This document shows positions 1 through 11,000 of a DNA stretch of 32,500 nucleotides, piece by piece. This stretch comes from Cristatella mucedo. Taxonomy: Eukaryota; Bryozoa; Phylactolaemata; Cristatellidae. Each line of letters begins with the position of its first letter. Within the stretch, counting starts at the first letter, position 1. The notes under the pieces were generated by a model, which worked only from the letters and a program-made list of their open reading frames with translations, was not told the DNA's origin and made no database searches. The position numbers were made by a program, and so were the translations under genes. The stretch spans positions 567,501 to 600,000 of the forward strand of contig WPIO01000166.1 of NCBI GenBank assembly GCA_009760855.2, read 5' to 3'.

Positions 1-234
1 GCCGCGGGTTTGGCTCTGGTGCCGTGTGTGCCGAAGCCTTCTCCCCCCACAGCTAGACGTGGCCTTCCTTTGTCTGCGCTGTGCCGCCTACGTGCCGTAA
101 AATTGCGCGCAATCCGAGCTAGTGAAAATAGCGTACTCGTCTATGCCTTTTGACCGTCCGATCACTGCTTTGCTGCCTTACCGTCGGATTGTCGCAGTGG
201 TTCTGCACTCAGCGATGCACCTTTTTTGTTGCAG
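1..234. other. Upstream JIP intron sequence, no exon recognised
   Basis: The stretch ends in a polypyrimidine/acceptor for exon a. The missing upstream JIP coding sequence is not recognisable here; in other animals it is long and encoded by several exons. Small open frames crossing the region also cross splice sites and are not credible. Confidence 0.5.
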
Positions 235-292
235 GCATGACACGCGAGGTCGAGAATCTGATCAAGGAGAACCAGGAGCTGATCCAGATGAA
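235..292 (+). CDS. MAPK8IP3/SPAG9: JIP gene exon a: start of leucine zipper II
   Basis: The acceptor is ttgttgcag and the donor is GTGAGC at 293. The exon enters with two bases of a Gly codon, so the Met at 237 is internal (vertebrate proteins read GMxREVENL here). It encodes [17 protein letters not shown] and leaves two bases of a Lys codon. It is the first exon recognised in the window; nothing upstream in 1-234 could be assigned to the gene. Confidence 0.93.
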
Positions 293-2189
293 GTGAGCAC
301 CGATCATGATGCGCCCGAGCTGCGCAGGAGCTTTACGACTGCTCCTCATCCCTCTTCCGCTCCGGCGGCTTTTGGCGAATCGTCGCCGCTCTCGCGTCCT
401 GGGCATCTTGCGCAGCCGCTGCTAGAGAGTCACGTGCTCTGGCCAGCGATCCGCTCGTGAGCATTCGTGTCGCGAATTGTGGGGGCCGTTCAATCCCCCG
501 CATACCTGTCTGCCGAAGCAGCCAGCTCCTGCGCGTCGTCGAGGACGGTAGAGCTTTGATCGCCCGTGGCCACAGCATCCGTCGTGCGTCCACGTGCGTG
601 CGTGCTTGTGGATGCATTTTGACCTTGCCTGTGCGTCTTGCGGCATGCGCCAGGAACGCCCTGAGCGTCGTCAAGGACGACCTGATTGGCCGCCTGGACG
701 AGGCGACCGCCGAGCTGGAGCTGGCTCGAGCCGAGCACGAGAGCCTGCGCGCCAGCGAGGGCCGCGTTCGCGCCCGCCTCGGCGAGCTCGAGGACGACGT
801 CAGGAAGGTGAAGGTCGCTGCCGGAGCTGCTGCAGCCGCTGCCGATGCTGGCCACTGCTGTCGACGGCCGCGTCCTCGCCAGCAGTGGGAGCAGTCACGC
901 CGGGTGCCGCAAGCCGGGCGATGAGCGCCGCCTCTCGCTGTCGCGTGTCTCCTTTTTTAAGTATTTTTTTGTTACTTTTTTTTCACGCCACTCTCTTCTC
1001 GTGTGCTCGGACAGCTGCGCGACTCGCTGGCCGTCACGGTTAAGGCGCCCGCCGACGACGACGACCTCACGCCGTCGTCGCAGAGGAAGCGGTTCACGCG
1101 AGTCGAGATGGCGCGGGTCATCATGGAGCGCAATCAGTACAAGGAGCGCCTCATGGAGCTGCAGGAGGCCGTGCGCTGGACGGAGATGATACGCGCCTCT
1201 CGAGAGCAGCGCAGCACCGACTCGGGCTCCAAGAAGAAGTCCAACATCTGGAACTTGTTAGTAGACCGATCGATCGATCGATCTAGCGCATACCCGACCG
1301 GCCGGGCTGGCCTCCCCATGCAAGCGCTCTCCTGGGCGCCGTCTGTCGGCCGCTCCCTGTCCGCCCGTCTGACGGCTGCTGCTGCTGCTTATAGCTGGCG
1401 TACGGTCCGACGTCCCGGCCCATCCGCAGGCGACTGTCGACGATGGCAGCCGTCGTGCTGCCCTTGGTAAAATTTGCCTAGTCCTTGCTAGTTGTTAATA
1501 GTTAGTTAAATTATTATTTACTAATCCTGATCCTAATCCTTGCTCGCCTTTGCATCCTCATCGCTCGGCTCGTTGCAGCTTTAGCAACCTGTTCGCCACG
1601 CCCACAAAGCAGAAGCGGCTTCCGGCGGCCAGCCTGCACTACAGCGCGCCCGCCACTCACGTGCGGCCTGTCGGCGATCCGAACAGGCCGCGTCGAGCGC
1701 ACGAGCTGGGCGATAAGGCCAAGGCATACGACTTCCTGCAGGACGACGCGTAAGTCATCGCCACTCGTTCTGTTTTGCCGTGCGGATGCCCTTTTGCCCT
1801 TTGCTAGCGTAGCGCTTCCGCCCGCGCGCCAGAGCCAGCGAGGCTAGCGTAGTTCGTGCGCGGAGCTGTTTTGTGGCTGCTCGCGTCATGCCGCCGCGGC
1901 TTTTGGGCAGCTGCTGGAGTGCGCACGTTTGGATGTCGAGCGCCGCCGCCGGCCTGACGCCGACGGGAGCCAGGTTCGTTCTGGCCACGTCTGTCCTCCC
2001 CCGGTTCCGTCTCTTCTTCCCCCCCCCCCCCCGTTCCACCAGGAGTGGGAAAAGGGCGCCGCGGCAGCAGCAGTGGTGGCTGCTGTGGTCAGGGTTCGGT
2101 GGAGTGGCAGAGTAGCGGCAGCAGACTGGCTACTCTCCGAGGGCCCTCTGAAGCCTGTTCTCTGGCTCTCTGCTCTGCTCTCTCTCTCT

Positions 2190-2224
<35 letters not shown>

Positions 2225-2272
2225 TCTCTCTCTCTGCTCTCTCTCTGCCTCTCTCTCTCTCTCTCTGCCTAT

Positions 2273-2323
<51 letters not shown>

Positions 2324-4722
2324 TCTCTCTCTCTCTCTGCCTCTGTTCTCGGGACTGGCTCCGAGGGTCCTCTGGCTGCGAGGTACAAGGGCTGCCGTTC
2401 CGGCCTCGGACTGTATAATTTGCCACCTCGATCGCCTGCGTCCGCTCATGTCGCCTCTGTTCGTCGGACATGACCGCTTTTGACTGGTGACCGAGTAAGA
2501 GTGAGTTGCTTGTGACAGTATTGCTGCCGATCGGCCTCTTTGTGCTGGGCTGGGCTCAGCCATTGCTTGCTTGCAGTTGGCTGGCTAATCTGGGCGCTGC
2601 CTGATTAATCACGGCCCCAGCTGCCGAAGGGAAGAATTTGCTTTTTTTTCATCCATTTTTGTATAATCTTGCTGCTGCTGTTGCCAACTCTGCCACTCGT
2701 ATGCTTTCTCACCAACTAATTTATTTTACCATTCTGCTTATAAAGTGCTCTAAAAGAGATCTAGTTCGCACAGGGCATACGTTTTTTCATCATTTTTTAT
2801 TATATCCCTTATTTTGCTGCAGCAAAAAATATTTGTTTTCGATGAGGTGTCCATCAGGTTCCAGAGCGTTCCTCATGAAATTCTGCTCAGTCGCTTATTA
2901 CAAGGCTCCGTCGGTTCTTGCCCTTGACCTTTGCTACACAAATATTTACAATTTGCATGCTGTGCTTGTTGCGTCGACGTCAACAGAAACGCAACGATCA
3001 TTCACATTAAGCACAGTGAGGTTTTCCGTGGGAGTTGGCTTAAGAAAACGAGGTGTGACAAAGTGTGTACCCACCATACACACACGTGTGCACTTGCTTA
3101 CCGGGCCATCCAGCTCGCGCCATCCAGCTTGCTAGTGCCGCCGGTCTGCTGCTAGCCGAAGCTGCTCTCGTTGGGCGTGTGTGCGTGCGCGCTGCATTCG
3201 TACGTTCGAGCGCTGGGTCGGGTCGCGTGTTTCGCTCCGTCCAGCTTGCACGCATAATCCTGGGCGAGGTCACGTGAGCACCAAGCTGGCTGCCGCTAGT
3301 GCTGGGGTGCTTGGATCGCACACTCCACCTCGCTGCTGCAGCTGAGCAGGCGACCGGTGCAGCCTTAGTCGCGCCAGCAGTAGCCTGCACGCACTTGCTA
3401 TCGCTAGGTCTGCCTCACGATTGATTGGCTGCTTCGTTGCCCTCGCTGCGTAGCTTGACCGACGGAGCTCGCCGTCAGAAGGAGGAGGAGCGAAAGGAGC
3501 AGTACCGCAAGGTGCAGGCTCACGTGCGTCGCGACGACTCGGGCCGCGTGCAGGCGTACGGCTGGAGCGTGCCCAACCGGTCGCAGCAGCAGCAAGCCGG
3601 TGGCAGCAGCGGCGGGGCGGCCGGCTCGTCCGCCGGAAGTGGTGCGTCGCCACTGACGGTGCCCGTGCCTGTGTACTGTCGCCCGCTCGTATCCAACCAG
3701 GATGCGGCTACAAAGGTGTCCGCTTCGCGCTCCGCTGCGTGCCGTGTTCTGTTGCCTGGCCGGAAGGAGGCGCCCGATCTCTCACTCTTCGCCCCCTCCC
3801 CGCTAAAGACTAGCCGCCGCGCTCAGTCACTCGCAAGCGGCGCCGGGCAGTGTGGCAATGCGTAATTGCAAATGGCGTCGCTCGCTCGCGTTTCAGCTCT
3901 GCTGCGCCGCCGCCGTGCTGCCGGCGGTGGCAAGGACCCGGGACGGCGGGTCGGTCATCGGGTCGAGCGTCTTCTACTCGGCATCGGCCGACCATGCTGA
4001 GGGCAAGGCCGGCGGAAGTGTGGCGAACGGCGGCAGCGGCTGTGGGGGCAGCAGCAGCAGCGAAGGAGGCGAAGCGCTGCCAGACGCTTCCGAGCAGCTG
4101 TCGCCCAGCGTAGCCGAGCTCAGTCTCGAGATAACGGTGAGTGCGCGCGCAGCGTTGCCCGCATTGTGTGGCAGCGGCCGCCGAGACGCCGGCGTCGTCA
4201 GGCAGTCCAGCCTCGGGGCTGCACGGGGCTGGTCGGTGTCGGCGCTTCGTCTGCTGCCGCCTCGTCCCGGGCAGCGTCGGCGCTCGGCGAGCGCGAGATC
4301 ACACGAGAGCCGTGTCGACCGGCAGGAGCACCAGAGGGCGCTGGCCGACGCCGAGGCGAGCAGCCGTCGGCGCTCGTCACTCGTCTGGATCTGCACGGCC
4401 ACCGAGGGTGCGACCAAGGTGGTCGTCATCGACGCCAGCAATCCGGCCGAGTGCTTGGAGAGCTTCGTCATTCCAGGCCAGCGCGTCATGACGATCGCCT
4501 GCATTCCGGGTAGGCTGCCCGGCCGTGGCGACCCGAGCCGCCGCCGCCTGACCTCGCGCCCGCCGGTCGTCACGTTCGAAGCTTGAGCCGGCTGCTGCCG
4601 GCGAATGCTCGAAAGTGTCAACAGATTTCAGTTTTGTGCGACGAGTGGCGATCCGACTAGATGCTGAGACGCGCGGCTGGTACGAGAGAGAACAAGAGAG
4701 AAAGAGAGAGAGAGAGAGAGGA

Positions 4723-4754
<32 letters not shown>

Positions 4755-4755
4755 T

Positions 4756-4792
<37 letters not shown>

Positions 4793-7700
4793 TATCAAGG
4801 GCCTGTCAGTGAACAACACATCGGTTCATCCCCCCATTGCGATTAGCCGGTTATAGGGCCAGGCTACCTGCTAAGTCCTTGGCCTCCACTGTTATGTGCT
4901 CGGTACGCTGCGCAGCTGCCAGGACCTAAAGTAACGTATCTCTGTCTGTAACTCCATAAAGACTATGTGGGTGTGACAAAGGAGAGTTTGTATAGCACAC
5001 TCACAGCCTAAGCAGCTTTCGGTACGGATTCGGTTGCCAACAGACTTCGCCTCACGCAACAAGGATGCAGTGGGAAGCATGGCAGAGTCAGGAGAGCAGT
5101 TGAGGTAGCAAGTAGCATGAAAGTAGCAGCTCAGGTCGGCTGGAAAGGATACGCTGTAGTCGGCAGCAGGGGAATAGTTGTCGTGTAAGAATTGTGGAAC
5201 TGAGCTCCACAGTCTAGAACCAGCAGAGCAAAGTCTTCTGTTGCCAACGGTCTTTAAGCGGAGAAATGGAATGGCTAATTTATTGTCCATAGAGGACCCG
5301 ATGGCAGGAGTAGGCTGAAACTGGTGCAGAAGTTTTAGGTTTGAAGGAACCAAGCCGTTGCAGGCATTGTAGGTCAGCACACGAAAATTACTTTGTATCT
5401 GTTGATCAACTGGCAGCCATCCTCCTAGCTCTTTCAGCAAAGGAGGCGAATGGTCGAACCTCTTGGATTAGTAAACTATTATTATTATTATATTTATATT
5501 AATTTATAGTATTATTATTATTATATTAAACTAGATTAGTCAACTAGCCCTGCAGCCACATTCACCGCCAGCTGCAGTCGTCTAGCGGCTTTAGTGGCTC
5601 CAGCGGCGTCTATTGGCTCGCCCAGCCAAAAGAGAACTACGATAATCCAGCAGAGACAGAACTAATGAGCTAGTTAAAAGTTTTGCTAGCCACCTAACCT
5701 TTGATAGGGATCTAACTTAATGGGTAGCATGGAGGCAGCCTTCTTAGCAAAGTTTCGAAATGTAGGCAGCTGTTGAAGACGACGCCTAAACTCCGAGCAC
5801 TTGATGACAGTCGCATAAGAGCACCACCTGTTAAAAGAGCAAAGCCTTCTAGTACTGCCACACACTCGAGGTCTCCTATGAGTAGCAGTTCTGTTTCAGC
5901 ATCGTTTAGTTTAAGGAAATTTCCCGACATCCAGGATCGAATGTCTGCAAGGTGCCAGATTCCAACGGTTTAAATGACAAAGGCAGCTGACTATCGTCAA
6001 GATAAAAGTGATGGCCAATTTTGTCTTTGCCTGGATCACTTTTCCCAGAGATTGAATAGATTGAATAGATAGATAGATTGAATAGATAGATAGATTAGAT
6101 AGATTGAACAGAGAGAACAGCAAATGACCGAGGGCGGACCTCTGTGGGATTCCACAGACCCTTGAGAGACTCCGTAGGTGACTGGTCGGGTGGATGAAAC
6201 TTGACCCCCGCACGACACGGATCGAGCACGATCGGGCAAGTACGATTTAAACCACGCCAGCGCCTCGTCTGCCTGGCCGATTGTTGTTCTCAATTGTTCG
6301 AGCAGGATATCGTGATCAATAGTGTCGTTCAAGCAGGATATCGTGATCAATAGTGTCGTTCAAGCAGGATATCGTGATCAATAGTGTCGTTCAAGCAAGA
6401 TATCGTGATCAATAGTGTCGTTCAAGCAAGATATCGTGATCAATAGTGTCGTTCAAGCAAGATATCGTGATCAATAGTGTCGTTCAAGCATCGTGATATC
6501 GTGATCAATAGTGTCGTTCAAGCAGGATATCGTGATCAATAGTGTCGTTCAAGCAAGATATCGTGATCAATAGTGTCGTTCAAGCAAGATATCGTGATCA
6601 ATAGTGTCGTTCAAGCAAGATATCGTGATCAATAGTGTCGTTCAAGCAAGATATCGTGATCAATAGTGTCGTTCAAGCAGGATATCGTGATCAATAGTGT
6701 CGTTCAAGCAGGATATCGATCAATAGTGTCGTTCAAGCAAGATATCGTGATCAATAGTGTCGTTCAAGCAGGATATCGTGATCAATAGTGTCGTTCAAGC
6801 AAGATATCGTGATCAATAGTGTCGTTCAAGCAAGATATCGTGATCAATAGTGTCGTTCAAGCAAGATATCGTGATCAATAGTGTCGTTCAAGCAAGATAT
6901 CGTGATCAATAGTGTCGTTCAAGCAAGATATCGTGATCAATAGTGTCGTTCAAGCAAGATATCGTGATCAATAGTGTGGAAGGCAGTCGTGCCTCGTCTG
7001 CCTGACCGGAGGGGCCTTTATGGAGGCACGAATGTGCGCAATTCTTCCAGTGAAGAAGGCTGAACGAGTCGTCTGCCGAGTCGTTAGTATCTGGGAAGTG
7101 ACACCTCTTAGCATTGGCCAGGTTTACCGTCTCACAAATTTGTCCTGGGTCTGACAGGCAGGACTTTAGTTTTCGAGTGAGAAATGAAGCCCGCGCTCTT
7201 CTAAGCTTCAGGCTTTTCAGCGTGGATGTTGAAGTCTCCTGCAGTCAGTAACCGCCTGTCACGCACAAATATAGTTTTCCGTGCCTCTGTGGCCTGCTGC
7301 CTCGCTCCCCGACCTCGCCGCCTCCGCCTCGGCTCGCTGAATTATGCGCTCGGCTCGCAGGGGCCGCCGAGAGGGATTACCCGACCACGGAGAGTCACGG
7401 CGCCGAGCTGGGCGCCGTGGGGGCCGCGGGCGCTGGGCTGCCCGAAGCGCCCGCTCACCCACTGCTCGCCTCCGACGAGGACGCCGTGGCTGAGCCGGGC
7501 CTGTTCTTCGTCGACGTGACGTCAGTGGCTAGTGCTGCAGCTTCGGCCAGCAGCAGCAGTTCGAGTCTAGGTAGGTGGCACTGCTCGCTAGCTCACTCAC
7601 TCATCACTGCTCAAGGGGCAGCGGTCTGTACTTTCAAAGCTGTGCTGATTTATTGATTTACTTGCCGATTTATTTTCAATCTCTGTCTGACTCTCTGTCT

Positions 7701-7959
7701 CTCTGTCTGTCTGTTTCTCGATCTTTCTGTATACCTCTCATTCATTCTCAGTCAGTCTTTATCTATCCGTCGGGTTGCTTGTATGCCTGTATATCTATCT
7801 AACATCCATCTGTCTGTCTGTTTGTCTGTCTGTTCGCATACCTGCCTCCATTTCTCTCGCTTGCATTCACTCTGCTTCTTTGGCTGTCTGTGGTCCCTTG
7901 TGTGTCCGGCAGTATATTATTATAATGTTATATATTATACATATTTTTATATATAATAT

Positions 7960-8034
<75 letters not shown>

Positions 8035-8035
8035 G

Positions 8036-8083
<48 letters not shown>

Positions 8084-11000
8084 CTGCTGCATACCTTTTG
8101 CACGCGACCAATCGCTGCTAACGTTTGCTAGCGTTCGTGCAGCCAGGCTCATGACCGGGCGTCAAACTGTCCACATCATTCATACATTTCTGTGGAGGCC
8201 TTGTGGCCTGCGCCGGGTCGGGCCTCTGTTCTAACTTGCGCGAGAGCTGCGCGTGACTTCTGCTGGAGACGGCGCTGGTCGCGCATGAGATCAGGCCTGG
8301 CCACCTCGGCCGCCTACTTTCACGTCAGCGGTACTAATTTTTTTTTCAAAGTCCTGCCATCCGGCCTCCGAGGCACCCAGTACGTAAGCGCGGCGACTAG
8401 CACCGGCTCCGTTGTGCAGCCTCGCCAGCAGGTCGCTTTGTGTCTCTGGCACGCGAGAGTTCGACTACCGGCTCCGTTGTGCAGCCTCGCCAGCAGGTCG
8501 CTTTGTGTCTCTGGCACGCGAGAGTTCGACTTATCTCCTTGCAGACACGTCGCAGACAAGTGCCAGCAACACGTGTGACCCTGGCTCAGCTTCAGTGGCG
8601 GCGTCGTCTGCAGCAGCATCCGGCGGAGGCCAGCACGCTGCTGCTGCTGCTGCTGCCTGTTCCGCAGCGGCGGCCGGCTTGTCGGAGGAGGAGCGAGCCA
8701 CGCTTGCGTCCAAAATGGTGCTGCCCACCATGTGGATTACGACAGAGAGTGGCTGGTGAGCGCCGTTGCCGCAGCCACCCCTGGGCCGCACACGTTCGAG
8801 CCCCGGCATTCGAACGGCGCCTGCCCCTCGGCGCCGCCACACCGTTTCCGTCTGCTGCCTCGGGCCCTGCCATGCAGGCGTGGCGGCCCCATTCCGTTTA
8901 GCCGATGATGAAGCGATGCTCCCAGTTTAGGCCGCTCGTTGCAGGCTCTACATTTATTCGGCGAGCGTGTCGGCGCCCCCGGCTGGGCAAAGTGCACGGC
9001 GCCTCAAGTCTCTGAAGCTGAGCAGCTGCGGCCTGTGCATTGCGTAAGTGATCGGGCACGTGGTATGTCCTCGGCTCTACCGTCCGTGGCTGCAGCAGCC
9101 AGCGAGCCCCCTGACCTAGCCCTCTGACCTGTGAGGGCAGCAGTTTGATTGCTTCGCTCACAGCTGGGCACATTTTGTCGCCGTCGGGGCCCCCCCCGTG
9201 CCCTCCGAGCTCTGCGGCGTCAGCGCCAATTCTCCGGTTTAGGCACGCCAAAGGAAAGGTTTTCGTCGGCCTTGGCGATGGCAAGACGGCTATATTCCAC
9301 CGGACGTCCGGTTCGTGCACGGGCGGCACTGCACTGCGAGCCTGCCTGCCTGCCTGTCTGCACTGCCTCGCTGTAGCAGCCTCTCTTCCGCCTCTGGCGC
9401 CTCTGGCCGCAGGGCTGCGAGCGACCCGCCGTCGTGTGCCGCGTTCGTTTCCTGATCGTCTGCTCCCGCTCGATGCAGACGGCGCTTGGTGCACGGACGA
9501 CTATCACGTGCTCGACTTCGCCGACCGCGGCACGGCCGTGCGCTGCGCGGCCACGGTGGCAAACGCCAGCGTCTGGCTAGGGTTCAAGAACTGCATCTAC
9601 GTTGTGGATGCCGAGAGCCTCAAGGTCGCGGTAAGCGTGGCGTCGCCACCTCCGCTGTCCCTTTGCTGCGAGCATTTCCGGCCTGTCTGCTTGCTGGCCG
9701 GCCGTCACCTTTGCGGGCGGGTTGGGCGTGGTGCCCGACCTGGAGCTGTGAACTGCAGCCGTCTGACTTGAGTTGCCAGCCAGAGCATTGGGCAGACAGA
9801 CAGACTGAAGCGCTCTGACGGAAGTGCTCTGACTGCTCTTTCTCCGCTGCAGGCGAAAATCGATGCACACCCTCGCAAGGAGAGCCAGGTGCGACTGCTC
9901 GGCTGGGCGGGCGGAGACGGCGTGTGGGTGTCCATCAGGCTGGACAGCACACTGCGCCTGTTCCACGCCTACACGCACGAGCGTCTGCAGGACATTGACG
10001 TGGAGCCCTACGTGGACAAAATGCTCGGTGCGCTTGATGGCCGGAAGTGTTTGCGTTTGCTTTGCATCTGCCGCTTTTCCCACGCAAAGCCTTTGCCCCA
10101 CCCCCCTGGTTGCCTGTAGTATCGACGGCTGAGTAACGTAATGTGATGTAATGTAGCTCCGTCTGTGACCCAAAGCCACAAAGACTGTGTATGTGGGTGG
10201 GTGTTACGTAGGAGAGTTTTGTATAGCGCACTCACAGCCCAAGTGGCTTTCGGTACACATTCAGTAGCCAACTGACTTTACCTCATGCAACAAAGATGCT
10301 GTGAGAAGCATAGCAGAGCCAAGAGAGGAGTTGATATAGTCAGTAGTTTGGAAGTAGCAGCTTAGGACGGCTGGAAAGGATGTGCCACAGTCGGCAGCAG
10401 CTAATGTGAATGTAAAATGCAAATACCGGGTGATTCCACTGAGCCTTTTTCAGATAACGAGACACATCGTCAAACTTCGGAGATTTATCAACGGGGGGGG
10501 GGGCCTAGCACGCATACTCATGGCCAGCTGCAGCGGCCTGGTGGCTTTTTTCGGCAGCCCAGCCTAAAGGGAATTACAGTAATCTAACTAGCCGAGACAG
10601 AGACAGAACTAAGGAGCTAGTTAAATATTTTGCAAGCCACCGTGGAAGACAGCTCCTAATCTTAGATAGGGATCGGACGTGATGGCTAGCTGTGACGAAG
10701 CAGTCTTATTGACGAACTTGCAAAATCCAGGCAGCTGTCGAAGACGACACGTAAATTCCGAGCGCGCGATGATGGTCGCACAACAGCATCAACCATTAGA
10801 AGAGCAAAGCCTTCTAGTCCGGCCACACACTTGGAGTGTTCTAAGAGTAGCTGCCATGTTTTACTGCCGTCGAGTTTAAGGAAACTGGCCGGCATGCAGG
10901 ATCGAATGTCTGCAAGGCATGCATTCAGTTTATCAGTCACTGCAGCAGATTCAGGTGGTTTAAACGACAAACATAGCCGAGTATCGTCAGAATAAAAGTG

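Noticed and set aside
1886-2563. Long - strand frame with Arg/Glu repeats and its + strand Ser/Leu counterparts
   Set aside because: The repeated residues come entirely from the (CT)n microsatellite; no domain or splice structure supports a gene.
3974-4621. 215-codon - strand frame opposite JIP exons f and g
   Set aside because: Shadow of GC-rich coding sequence; the + strand holds the conserved JIP residues.
6296-6978. CRISPR-like array
   Set aside because: The units are directly adjacent with no unique spacers, the genome is animal, and the unit derives from a LINE RT motif. It is a minisatellite.
7775-8131. Frame rich in Ile/Tyr
   Set aside because: Direct reading of the (AT)n microsatellite.
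8898-10179. Several 90-200 codon - strand frames opposite JIP exons j-m
   Set aside because: No family resemblance, and they overlap well-conserved + strand exons and their splice sites.
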